From a virus: 23,406 nt of DNA. Position numbers and translations under genes: made by a program. This document shows positions 8,904 to 15,687 of this stretch, one piece after another. The first letter of the stretch is position 1. Every line of letters begins with the position of its first letter. The stretch is taken from the IMG/VR virus record IMGVR_UViG_3300042884_000695, positions 1-23,406 of that record, one strand, 5' to 3'. The notes under the pieces are model-generated. The model ran no database searches, was not told where the DNA came from, and saw only the letters and a list, made by a program, of their open reading frames with translations.

Positions 8904-9953
8904 ATGGCCGTTACTAAGCAGGAATATCCTATGACCGCAGGCTTTACAAGCGCCAGCGTAGCAAATGCCTTGCGGTCTGCGCTTATCGACGCGGGGCTAA
9001 TGGCGGAATGGTTCGACAGCTTTGCGATTAGTGGAGACAGAATATGCCGAGTGCTGCAGATAGTTCACGATCCCACGAAAACCTATGGCACATGCTTTTA
9101 TTATTTCATTGTTGAAAACGGAGGCATAGCGGTTGCGTTGGCCACAAACGGTTGGGATGCTACAGCTCCTGCACCTATTAACGTTCCAACTGGAACGCAA
9201 TACCTGGACTGGCATACTTTGCCGGCAAGCTGTAGCATTGGCCCGAGCCAGCTTAGTTGCACTACTCTGTTTAATTACTCTACAACTTCCAATCTCGTGC
9301 TGGACAGGTTTACGTCGGGCAGTGACACCAAGCAAAGCTGGTTCGTATTTAGGCAAACGTCTACCGTAACAAGATCGCGCCCATTTACTTTTCTGCACAA
9401 AGATATGGCGCTGCACAGCTGGATTGACTTAAGCAAGGGTTGCATTAGCGGCCTGACTCGCTTAACTGCTGCCACGTCAGACAGGGCCGGTTTGGTTAAT
9501 TTTCAGATTGACGAAAATTTACGCAGATGCCTTAGCGTCGGTCCGGCGCTACAGGGGTCTACTAGCGGGTCTAGCTACCACGGACAGCAGTACAACGTTT
9601 ACTCCTACTTTGGCGCAGGCTCTTCAGCGAGCGGCGCTAACGTGAACTTCCCGAACTGGGGCGGAAGCAACAAGATAGCCGCGACACCACTTCCTGTTGG
9701 CAGAAATGCTGCCAACCCGGCATACACCAGTGACCATGTGCCGGTCTGCTCAAACATACCATGGAACCTTTGGACGCCAACAAGATTGGCTGATGATTTT
9801 GGGGTCTACATGCGTTATGATTCCAATGATATTGCACTTGGCGACCGCTTTGTAGTTCAAGCAGCAACAAATGAGTGGCAAGTATTGGACTTTGCCAATA
9901 ACGCAGTCCTAAATGATGGAGCATCGGCTTCTTTCTTGGCAAGGATTATTTAG
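8904..9953 (+). CDS. Probable virion protein, unrecognised family
   Basis: This 349-residue protein is not assigned to a family. It is rich in Ser, Thr, Asn and aromatic residues, has about ten cysteines, and has no membrane segment; the composition is that of an extracellular beta-rich virion protein. The C-terminal stretch, with GDRFVVQAATNEWQVLDFANN, looks like the closing beta domain of a virion protein. Two starts are possible. The ATG at 8904 gives MAVTKQEYP as the natural-looking N-terminus. The ATG at 8931 has a Shine-Dalgarno-like AGGA at 8920-8923. I prefer 8904 for the coherent N-terminus, without certainty. A 37-base gap precedes it, the largest so far in this otherwise overlapping operon, and it contains a TATACT box. 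Confidence 0.72.
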   Translation: MAVTKQEYPMTAGFTSASVANALRSALIDAGLMAEWFDSFAISGDRICRVLQIVHDPTKTYGTCFYYFIVENGGIAVALATNGWDATAPAPINVPTGTQYLDWHTLPASCSIGPSQLSCTTLFNYSTTSNLVLDRFTSGSDTKQSWFVFRQTSTVTRSRPFTFLHKDMALHSWIDLSKGCISGLTRLTAATSDRAGLVNFQIDENLRRCLSVGPALQGSTSGSSYHGQQYNVYSYFGAGSSASGANVNFPNWGGSNKIAATPLPVGRNAANPAYTSDHVPVCSNIPWNLWTPTRLADDFGVYMRYDSNDIALGDRFVVQAATNEWQVLDFANNAVLNDGASASFLARII

Positions 9954-9955
9954 TT

Positions 9956-10435
9956 ATGGGCGTTATTGTCGGCTCTGATGGAGGTGTTCAAATTAACCTT
10001 GGCGGCGGACTAAAGTACGTTGCTAATATATTCTCTTGGAATGTGAATATGGGACGCGATATGCTGCGGACCACAACGCAAGCAGATGAGGCCGAGAGGC
10101 GTACTGGCGGCCTTGCTGATTGGAGTGGTGACATTAGTATGCGCCTGCAATTCTCTGACGATGTAAGCGTTGCGCAAAGCTCCTGGCAGATGCTAAATTT
10201 TGCGCTAACCGGCGTAGACGATGGCTTAAAAGCTGATCTTAAACTTATCATGCAATCGTATCAAGTCTTGCCTGAAAACTGCGATATTTTCAGAACAACT
10301 ATTACTGGCATCATAAGCCTTGTCGGTACGGTCGTGATTGGAGACGCAAAGCTCGATTGCACTGACCCTGGAGAGCCAATTATTTTGGTGCTGAGCTGGA
10401 GCGGTGACGGAGCACTCACGCCACAACGCAGTTAG
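9956..10435 (+). CDS. Tail-tube-like protein (tentative)
   Basis: This 159-residue protein starts two bases after the previous stop. The sequence runs as a series of strands: a 'FSWNVNMGRDMLRTTT' start, a GGLADWSGDISMRLQFSD middle, and a late GTVVIGDAKLDCTDPGEP segment before LVLSWSGDGAL. This order (W-containing strand, acidic Thr-rich loop, 'sGs' strand, and a final 'gdpv-x-f-s-f-x-G-G-l') is what siphophage tail tube or gpV-like proteins show. A true tube subunit is normally encoded before the tape measure gene. This copy lies downstream of the tip genes, so it may be a tube-fold tip, a decoration protein, or an unrelated beta sandwich. The call is by pattern only. Confidence 0.4.
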   Translation: MGVIVGSDGGVQINLGGGLKYVANIFSWNVNMGRDMLRTTTQADEAERRTGGLADWSGDISMRLQFSDDVSVAQSSWQMLNFALTGVDDGLKADLKLIMQSYQVLPENCDIFRTTITGIISLVGTVVIGDAKLDCTDPGEPIILVLSWSGDGALTPQRS

Positions 10436-10490
10436 TTTGACGACAGCTACCGCCAGGCGCTAGGCTGATCCGGCATGGCCACGCTTCCCA

Positions 10491-10910
10491 GTGTTTGGAG
10501 TGGATAGACGAATCTCGGTCCTAGAGCAAGGCATGGTTCGCCTAGAGACACTGGTTGCGCAACTTGTTGGCCGCATGGACAACGATCACAAGGCAGCGCT
10601 AGAAACACGCAAGGAAGACAGGGCATCACTAAGGGAGCTGGCAGAAAAGATGGAAAAGTCAGGAGAAAAAATGGAAAAATCGGTTTCGGCTTTAGCTGAT
10701 GAAATAAAAAGTCTAGCAAAAAACACAGCCACTAATGACAACAAAGCGGCCGGCGCTCTTGATGCCGGCAAATGGATTGTTGCAACATTGCTAGGCGTTG
10801 GCACATTGGCGGTCGGAGCGCTTGGCTTACATGCTGCCTATCAAGCCGGTCAGCGAGGTGTTCACTATGAGCCAGAACTGCCGACGCCGCGCTACAGCGA
10901 ACGAAAATGA
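10491..10910 (+). CDS. Coiled-coil protein with one C-terminal membrane helix (XhlA-like layout)
   Basis: This 139-residue protein has a GTG start, because an in-frame stop at 10461-10463 blocks anything earlier; GTG 10500 or ATG 10533 are alternatives. Residues 5-80 are heptad-like and charged (RRISVLEQGMVRLETL, then repeated EKMEKS). Residues 94-116 are a hydrophobic helix, followed by a short polar tail. The order of cytoplasmic coiled coil then membrane helix resembles XhlA-type lysis accessory proteins and some spanin or holin partners. No endolysin is encoded next to it, so a lysis role is only an inference; a membrane-anchored tail accessory is an alternative. Confidence 0.6.
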   Translation: MFGVDRRISVLEQGMVRLETLVAQLVGRMDNDHKAALETRKEDRASLRELAEKMEKSGEKMEKSVSALADEIKSLAKNTATNDNKAAGALDAGKWIVATLLGVGTLAVGALGLHAAYQAGQRGVHYEPELPTPRYSERK

Positions 10911-11152
10911 CACTTGAAACTACCACGATCTCAGGACTGCCAAACGCAGCGACGCCACTAACAGGCGCTGAGCGAATTGTGATGGATCAGGCCGGCGCCA
11001 CCGTGGACGCGACGACCCAAGACATCGCCAACCTAGCGTCGGCAGCGGCGTTGCCGCCTGGAGGGAACCCTGGCGACATTTTGACCAAGAATGGCTATAC
11101 TAACGGCACGGCCAACTGGGCTGGCACACTCGACGGAGGAACCTTCTTCTAA
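10907..11152 (+). CDS. Short tail-fibre module protein ending in DGGTFF
   Basis: This 81-residue protein has an ATGA overlap with the preceding gene. It starts with TTISGLPNAATPLTGAERI and continues with an Ala-rich middle and a GDILTKNGYTNGTANW segment. That last segment is like the 'G-x-vL-x-k-x-s-x-t-d-x-x-W' element found in many phage tail fibres. It ends with TLDGGTFF directly at the stop; the next protein ends with TVDGGTF. It is probably a short trimeric fibre or adaptor piece, but no named domain can be assigned. Confidence 0.65.
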   Translation: MTLETTTISGLPNAATPLTGAERIVMDQAGATVDATTQDIANLASAAALPPGGNPGDILTKNGYTNGTANWAGTLDGGTFF

Positions 11153-11607
11153 TGGCACGACTTCAGCTCAAGCGAGGCATTAAGGCCAACTTGCCCACTA
11201 CGGGCATGTTGGCAGGCGAGCCTCTTGTTACAACTGATCGCGGCACTTTGCATGTGGCCACCAGCGCTACCGCAAAGTTGCCGGTGGTGCCTGCGATTGA
11301 TGATTTGGCCGCGCTTGGCGCTGTCAGTGGTGCCGAAGACCTGCTTATCATCCATGACGCCAGCGAAAACGCAGCGCAAAAAGAAAAGAAGATTACTTTT
11401 GAAGCGTTCAAGACTGCGCTAAATATCCCAGCCGGGGCCAGCGACGAAAAGGTTGCTGTAGTAAGCGGCGGCACTGCTGGTTACGTCTGGGGAACTGACG
11501 GCACTAATGGCGTAATTCGCCTGAACAGCTCCTTAAGTTGGACGAAAGACGCAGGCAACGGCTTTGTGACTATTGCCGTTGAAACAGTGGATGGAGGTAC
11601 GTTCTAG
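11152..11607 (+). CDS. Short fibre/adhesin protein with Mtd-N-like head
   Basis: This 151-residue protein's ATG overlaps the previous stop by one base (TAATG). The N-terminus, with LQLKRGIKANLPTTGMLAGE followed by TDRGTLHVAT, matches the short repeat at the N-terminus of Mtd-type and related phage fibre proteins ('lqlRRGtaanlP-x-l-x-aGEl-x-tTDtg-x-lyvg'). A linker and a helical stretch with EKKITFEAFKTAL follow, then GGTAGYVWGTDGTNG, and the protein ends in TVDGGTF. The family assembles trimers at the virion surface that carry receptor-binding tips. This one is short and lacks a C-type lectin domain, so it may be an adaptor for the next proteins. Confidence 0.65.
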   Translation: MARLQLKRGIKANLPTTGMLAGEPLVTTDRGTLHVATSATAKLPVVPAIDDLAALGAVSGAEDLLIIHDASENAAQKEKKITFEAFKTALNIPAGASDEKVAVVSGGTAGYVWGTDGTNGVIRLNSSLSWTKDAGNGFVTIAVETVDGGTF

Positions 11608-12119
11608 TGCCACGGGAGCAGTTAATTACAATTCGCAAGGGGAGCGCAGCTCCGACCGCTGCCGACTTTCAGGAAGCCGAGCCGGCGTGGGATTCAGCGG
11701 GCAAGCGGTTTTACGTTAAGGCTGCCGATGGAACAATGTCCCAGGTAGGGGCGGTCGAAGGCATCTGCCTTGTCTGTTCCGAAACCGGCGAAACAGTTAC
11801 TGCCCGCCTAAACCATAAAGAGAAGGCTGTAGACCGTGCCTGCACAGTGGTTAGGGTTACGTGGGAGTTAGCCCCTACGTCTGTTTCCAGCAGTGGCAGT
11901 AGCCAGGCGATGCTCTATGCCCGGCGTAGCGGCACCAAAACCCCTCTGCTCACGGGCAATGCCTCTCTACCTGTAACCACTGGCATCTTCACTGATGTCA
12001 GTGGCACCCTCACGGGCAACCTGACGCTTGCGGCAGGAGACACCTTGGGCGTCGATCTTAACCAGGTCGGCACTGGAGCGTCTGGCCTTATCCTCACTGC
12101 TTACGTTCGCTACTCCTGA
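11607..12119 (+). CDS. Fibre/adhesin protein with Mtd-N-like head and beta tip
   Basis: This 170-residue protein uses a GTG start that overlaps the previous TAG by one base. Residues 5-50, with LITIRKGSAAPTAADF then EPAWDSAGKRFYVKAADGT, match the same short fibre head as the preceding gene. The remaining 115 residues are beta-rich: a VVRVTWELAP strand, a serine-rich loop, then VSGTLTGNLTLAAGDTLGVDL and a LTAYVRYS end. Such ends are common in jelly-roll tip domains of short fibres. It probably forms one receptor-binding tip. No collagen repeat or autoprotease motif is seen. Confidence 0.62.
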   Translation: MPREQLITIRKGSAAPTAADFQEAEPAWDSAGKRFYVKAADGTMSQVGAVEGICLVCSETGETVTARLNHKEKAVDRACTVVRVTWELAPTSVSSSGSSQAMLYARRSGTKTPLLTGNASLPVTTGIFTDVSGTLTGNLTLAAGDTLGVDLNQVGTGASGLILTAYVRYS

Positions 12120-12124
12120 TCACC

Positions 12125-12805
12125 ATGGCAACCACCATCCATCCCGCAACCGGCGTCGAGTATTACACCGATGGCCCTTTTGAAGGCCAAAGTGTTGCGC
12201 TATTTGTCAATGTCAACGCTAGCAATGGCCAGATCAACAACCCTGCCGGCGACTGGTGGCCAAGGCCCAATGGCGAGCCTCACGATTTTAGCGAGGAATT
12301 TTACAGGATAGTGCCATTTGAAGCGGCGCCTTTTGACCCCGAATTGCGCGTTATTGACGAAGCGGCCAGCGGTCGAGCACTGAAACCTGCCGTGCCAAAG
12401 CCCCCTGCTGGGCATCCTCAGGGCACCTACGAGGAAACTCAAGTCACCAAGCGCCGCAGCATGGCTGGTCTAAAGGGGCTGGCTAAAGGGTACTGTGAAA
12501 GGTTTAACCGGGAAATATGGGAACGACTACCGCAAGATGTTTGGTCTATCGAAAAACTGGCTTTTGCAAAAAATGAGATTGCAAAAGGCAATAGCCTGGA
12601 CCATTTTGTAGAAGCAGTACAAGAGGACGAGTCTCTTAGGGTAAAACTTAGGGCTGCGTCCTTCCACAACGATGCCCGCCTTGCTAAGCTTTACGCAAAA
12701 ATCGAAGAGGCCGGGGAAGATGGCAACATTGACGACTGGCCATTTAGCAAGATGCAAGACGGCAGCGAAGGCTACACCGGCTGGGTAAATGGAATTGAGG
12801 AATGA
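12125..12805 (+). CDS. Unknown protein, possible fibre-assembly chaperone
   Basis: This 226-residue protein starts five bases after the previous stop. The N-terminal 80 residues are rich in Trp, Pro and aromatic residues (GDWWPRPNG, then EEFYRIVPFE and FDPELRVID). The C-terminal 130 residues are helical and charged, ending in a DGSEGYTGWVNG segment. The size and the place between fibre genes and a tip adhesin fit a tail-fibre assembly protein, but I find no sequence signature that proves it. It lacks membrane or signal segments. Its end overlaps the next gene's ATG by 17 bases, consistent with coupled translation. Confidence 0.6.
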   Translation: MATTIHPATGVEYYTDGPFEGQSVALFVNVNASNGQINNPAGDWWPRPNGEPHDFSEEFYRIVPFEAAPFDPELRVIDEAASGRALKPAVPKPPAGHPQGTYEETQVTKRRSMAGLKGLAKGYCERFNREIWERLPQDVWSIEKLAFAKNEIAKGNSLDHFVEAVQEDESLRVKLRAASFHNDARLAKLYAKIEEAGEDGNIDDWPFSKMQDGSEGYTGWVNGIEE

Positions 12806-13697
12806 TGGATTTCGCCTGCCCCCACCATGGATTGCGCCTGCTGCCGGGAAAACAGATCGAGAGGTGCGGCCAGTGATTTACGTGAGCCGGAGAAGGCCCC
12901 CCAGCGGCGGCGGTAAAATCATCGCCACTGGGGGGTCGCTTGTATTTGAGATAGCTGGGTACCGGGTACACGTTTTTAACGTGCCAGGTTCCTACGCCTT
13001 TGACGTAACGGTTGGCGGCGCCGACCTTGAATACTTAATTCGTGGCGCCGGTGCCGGTGGCTCCCGATCATTCTGGGGCGGTGGTGGTGGCGGAGGCGGC
13101 GGTCATCGAAGTTCCGTACCCGGTGAACCCTCTGGCGGCGGATCGTCCGCCGAGCCGCGACTGATCGTAACCCCGCAACAGTACATCGTAGTTGTAGGAG
13201 CCAAGGGCATCGGTGCCCCGGCGTCAGGCTCGTTTTTTGGCACGCCAGGCGGAAATAGCTCGTTTGCCGGGAAAGTGGCGCTGGGAGGCGGCCCCGGCGG
13301 TGTCGCGGGCACATTCGGGTCTGGCGGCGGGACGAATTATGCGTCTAATCCTGGCCAGGGCGCCGGCCCGCCTGGCACCGGCACGGCAGGCCAGGGCCGC
13401 AACGGCGGCGCAAGTTACGACCGAGGCGCCGTTTATGGCGGCGGCGGTGGTGGCGGCGCGGCTCAACCCGGCAACGGCCAAGTGTCGGGCCTAGATGGTC
13501 GAGGCGGCGACGGCCTAACATCATCGATTACTGGCGCATCCGTACCCGGCTGCGGCGGTGGTGGCAGCGGCGGATTTGGTGGTGGTGGCGTAGGGGGCCT
13601 GGGCAGCAACGGCCCCGGCGGCGGCGGCAAAGGCAGCGTCGCAGGCGCCGCACAGAATGGGCAGGATGGCGAAGTAATCATTCGCTATCCGATCTAA
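12789..13697 (+). CDS. Glycine-rich tail tip adhesin
   Basis: This 302-residue protein opens with a basic linker and a VFNVPGSYAFDV strand, followed by DLEYLIRGAGAGG. That is the entry into a glycine-rich domain with long runs of Gly, many short GGGG and GxGG blocks and few bulky residues, ending with GQDGEVIIRYPI. The 'veylv-x-AGGGGG ... G-x-x-G-x-v-i-ir-y' frame is that of glycine-rich phage receptor-binding tips, which are thought to fold as packed polyglycine II helices. It is the best candidate for a receptor-contacting tip here. The start is uncertain: ATG 12789 overlaps the previous gene, while TTG 12795 and GTG 12873 (after AGAGG) are alternatives. The GC-rich repeats invite slippage and recombination. 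Confidence 0.78.
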   Translation: MELRNDGFRLPPPWIAPAAGKTDREVRPVIYVSRRRPPSGGGKIIATGGSLVFEIAGYRVHVFNVPGSYAFDVTVGGADLEYLIRGAGAGGSRSFWGGGGGGGGGHRSSVPGEPSGGGSSAEPRLIVTPQQYIVVVGAKGIGAPASGSFFGTPGGNSSFAGKVALGGGPGGVAGTFGSGGGTNYASNPGQGAGPPGTGTAGQGRNGGASYDRGAVYGGGGGGGAAQPGNGQVSGLDGRGGDGLTSSITGASVPGCGGGGSGGFGGGGVGGLGSNGPGGGGKGSVAGAAQNGQDGEVIIRYPI

Positions 13698-13715
13698 TGT
13701 CCCTGGTAACAGTTA

Positions 13716-14042
13716 TTGAAACAACAACCGCAACCCAAGGTAATCACAGTTGGATTAATTGGCTCAATTGGCGCCATAGCGGTGTTGCTGGCGTTGCTAT
13801 TTTTAGGGCACAAATATAAAGATGATTGTCTTGCTGCTGGCAAAGATTTTGAGCAATGCTGGGAAAAGGGACTGACAATAGCTGGAATGAATACTGGAGG
13901 GCCGCTTAGTGCAGCAGTAATTTTTGGCTACATCGTCGGCCAGTTTGGCAAAGAAAAAGAAAAAGCTGAAAAATATCAAGAGGGTTATTGGAAGTACAAC
14001 CCAGAGCTTCGCCGTGATAACGAGTCACCGGAGGCACCCTAA
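13716..14042 (+). CDS. Two-helix membrane protein, candidate holin
   Basis: This 108-residue protein has two hydrophobic helices, about residues 9-31 and 53-76, separated by a short loop with Cys38 and Cys48. It ends in a charged tail (GKEKEKAEKYQEGYWKY). Size, helix number and position at the end of the tail operon fit a class II holin, but no endolysin lies beside it. The start is unusual: an in-frame TAA at 13707 forces TTG 13716. A different-frame ATG at 13697 overlaps the adhesin stop and opens a separate 40-residue reading frame. The real start may therefore differ. It converges on the minus-strand operon 20 bases away. Confidence 0.5.
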   Translation: MKQQPQPKVITVGLIGSIGAIAVLLALLFLGHKYKDDCLAAGKDFEQCWEKGLTIAGMNTGGPLSAAVIFGYIVGQFGKEKEKAEKYQEGYWKYNPELRRDNESPEAP

Positions 14043-14056
14043 GCGCCCCCGGTGAC
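14024..14056. terminator. Hairpin between convergent operons
   Basis: GTCACCGG (14024-14031) pairs perfectly with CCGGTGAC (14049-14056), giving an 8-bp stem with a 17-base loop that can pair further through GGC/GCC. It begins in the last codons of the membrane protein gene and lies just before the minus-strand gene's stop, so it could end transcription from both sides. No T-tract follows in either direction, so it is a weak or partner-dependent terminator. Confidence 0.45.
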
Positions 14057-14062
14057 ACCGCA

Positions 14063-14743
14063 TCAGGCTTCAGCGGCCTGATCGAGCAGGGGTGTACCCG
14101 CTTGCTCAGGGGCGGCCCGCTTGCCGCGTGGAATGACGGCCTCAACCACTCCCGTAGTGGTCAATAGGATCTGACCGTCAGCGGGATACTCGACCGCAAA
14201 CACCTCGCCAGCGACTGCGCCCACTCGATTAACGGCGAGCTGGCTGACCAGCAGCACGCCTTGACCAGTGACCCGAGCGCGAGTCTCGCCGGCATGGGAT
14301 CGACCGTTACCGGAGGTAGATTCGCTCTCTTCGATGACGCCCGTAACCTTGAGCCATTCCTCATTGAAGGCAGACTTCTGGAATCGTTGCTGGCCGGTCC
14401 TGGTAATGGAAACATAGCCGGCATGAAAACCGATCGCGTTATGCTTCCAACCTTCGGCCTTCTTGGCGTTGTAGAAGTCCAGCAGCTCTTGGCCGACAAG
14501 GCGAGCGGGAAGCTCAGGGGCTTCTTCGAGAGTAGCCTCAGCGGGCTCGGAAGACAAAGCACGGTAGGGCTGGTCTTCATGGTGGGGGCCTTCGTCGCCG
14601 TCTTCATCCTCGTCGGGATCTTCGCCACCATCGACAAGGGGCTCTTGGTCGTAATCAGTGTCGATAAGGTTTTCTTCAGCAACGTCGGTAGGACCGACTT
14701 CAGTAATCTCAGCCTCAGGGACTTTCTTGGTGCGGGTTGCCAT
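14063..14743 (-). CDS. cyAbrB-like regulator with acidic N-terminal extension
   Basis: This is a 226-residue protein and the last gene of the minus-strand operon. Residues about 80-136 match the cyAbrB N-terminal domain pattern: L-x-G-QELL, a helix, A-x-GFHAGYVS-x-T-x-G-x-x-R, then a helix ending in G. Residues 155-196, with ARVTGQGVLLVSQ, a 'v-G-avaGEVFAVEY' strand pair and a closing 'ILLTT', resemble the AbrB-like 'v-q-gnGnlligk ... pGdefei' half. Cyanobacterial cyAbrB proteins regulate carbon, nitrogen and stress genes and are usually about 130 residues. This one adds about 75 acidic residues at the N-terminus (DEDEDGDEG core) that could mimic DNA or bind a partner. No Shine-Dalgarno is seen; a good promoter sits upstream. 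The assignment is by motif, not alignment. Confidence 0.6.
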   Translation of the reverse strand: MATRTKKVPEAEITEVGPTDVAEENLIDTDYDQEPLVDGGEDPDEDEDGDEGPHHEDQPYRALSSEPAEATLEEAPELPARLVGQELLDFYNAKKAEGWKHNAIGFHAGYVSITRTGQQRFQKSAFNEEWLKVTGVIEESESTSGNGRSHAGETRARVTGQGVLLVSQLAVNRVGAVAGEVFAVEYPADGQILLTTTGVVEAVIPRGKRAAPEQAGTPLLDQAAEA

Positions 14744-14774
14744 TGGAAGGAAGGGCGAATGCGTGACAAGTGAA

Positions 14775-14803
14775 ACTGTAGCACGCTATCGAACGCGCAT
14801 CAA
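14775..14803 (-). promoter_or_regulatory. Promoter for the cyAbrB-like gene
   Basis: On the minus strand, TTGATG (14803-14798) is followed after 17 bases by TACAGT (14780-14775), preceded by TGC to form the extended -10 box TGCTACAGT. The start codon lies 31 bases beyond the -10 box. This is the most complete sigma-70 type match in the minus-strand operon. It would let the regulator be made apart from the recombination genes. Confidence 0.55.
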
Positions 14804-15682
14804 TGGGCTCAGCGCGTTAAGAGCAGCACCAAAGACCGGATGGCCGCCAGATGCCGCCTTTCTTTGGTGGTGAAGCGCAAGGCCACCGGCAAACTGAAGC
14901 CATCCCTGGTCAAGGTCGGGCCGGTTCCAGGTTTTTTCGCTGACGCCATCGACGCTCAAGCCGAAATTGATCCCGCGCTCAACGCGCAGGCCGACTACGG
15001 CTTCGACACCAAAAGCGTAAGAACCTTGTTGCATTTGCCAGCCACCTCGCACCTTGAAAGTGGACTCCTTAACCTTGCCGGCTTCGGCGTCAACTTTTGT
15101 AAGAAGTTCGCAGATGCTGGCAAGGATCTCATCGTCTGGAGCGTATTCACACAAACGCTTATAGCGCTCGGCAAAACGGTCCGGCTGATTAGTCTTCCAA
15201 TCGCACACGCTCAGGATCCCATCAACTTCGGCAATGAGATCAGGAGTGAAGCCGTAGCAGCCGCCAGGGTGAATCATCGGCTCTTCGATGACATACACCT
15301 TGCCAATACGCGGCCTAACGTAGTCATACCAAAGAGAATGGATGATGGCAGCTTCCGTGTCTCTGTGAAAATCAGTGCTAATTTTCTCCTGCTCGAAAGA
15401 GCCAAGTGACAAGCCAACCATGCCATGCAGCCTTGTGCCAATGTCTGCGCGGATGTCTCGAACTCGATCCATGAAATACTCGGCGCCCATATCGGTAAGC
15501 CCCTTGCGCATCAAGGATTGCTTCCAATGCTCTTTTGGAAAGTCCTTGCCGCCAGCAAGCTCGATGATATGCGAAGATGATGGTACTTCGATCTGCTCTT
15601 GTGGAGTGCGATAGAAATACTTGTGGTCTTTATCTCTAAAAAAAACTCCCGACTGAGCCGGGAGTGGTTGCAGTTCAGGCAT
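14786..15682 (-). CDS. PD-(D/E)XK recombination nuclease (RecB/Cas4-like)
   Basis: This 298-residue protein carries the nuclease core motifs: TRLHG (His86), GFTPDL (Asp148), CDWKTN (Asp161, Lys163) and QQGSY (Gln218-Tyr222), the QxxxY motif of RecB and Cas4-type nucleases. The N-terminal HKYF...VPSSSHII resembles the 'H-x-Y-x ... vPSvt-x-il' start of phage nucleases of this class. It should chew DNA ends to give single strands for the ERF and ssDNA-binding proteins encoded just upstream. The frame stays open to 15919, but that stretch lies wholly over the upstream gene and is low-quality sequence, so I place the start at ATG 15682, five bases after the upstream stop. A terminator-like hairpin lies inside the first 15 codons. 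Confidence 0.75.
   Translation of the reverse strand: MPELQPLPAQSGVFFRDKDHKYFYRTPQEQIEVPSSSHIIELAGGKDFPKEHWKQSLMRKGLTDMGAEYFMDRVRDIRADIGTRLHGMVGLSLGSFEQEKISTDFHRDTEAAIIHSLWYDYVRPRIGKVYVIEEPMIHPGGCYGFTPDLIAEVDGILSVCDWKTNQPDRFAERYKRLCEYAPDDEILASICELLTKVDAEAGKVKESTFKVRGGWQMQQGSYAFGVEAVVGLRVERGINFGLSVDGVSEKTWNRPDLDQGWLQFAGGLALHHQRKAASGGHPVFGAALNALSPLMRVR
15638..15665 (-). terminator. Intrinsic terminator inside the nuclease gene start
   Basis: On the minus strand ACTCCCG (15665-15659), a 7-base loop and CGGGAGT (15651-15645) form a perfect stem followed by a run of T down to 15638. It lies about 17 bases into the nuclease coding region. It may reduce nuclease expression relative to the ssDNA-binding and ERF genes upstream, or be masked by translating ribosomes. 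Confidence 0.5.
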
Positions 15683-15687
15683 CAGGA

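Noticed and set aside
12976-13681. Long minus-strand frames opposite the glycine-rich adhesin
   Set aside because: GC-rich glycine codons give few stops on the other strand; the products are Arg, Ala and Pro-rich with no domain.
14261-14773. Plus-strand frame opposite the cyAbrB-like gene
   Set aside because: It shadows a better supported gene that has a promoter and a recognisable domain pattern.
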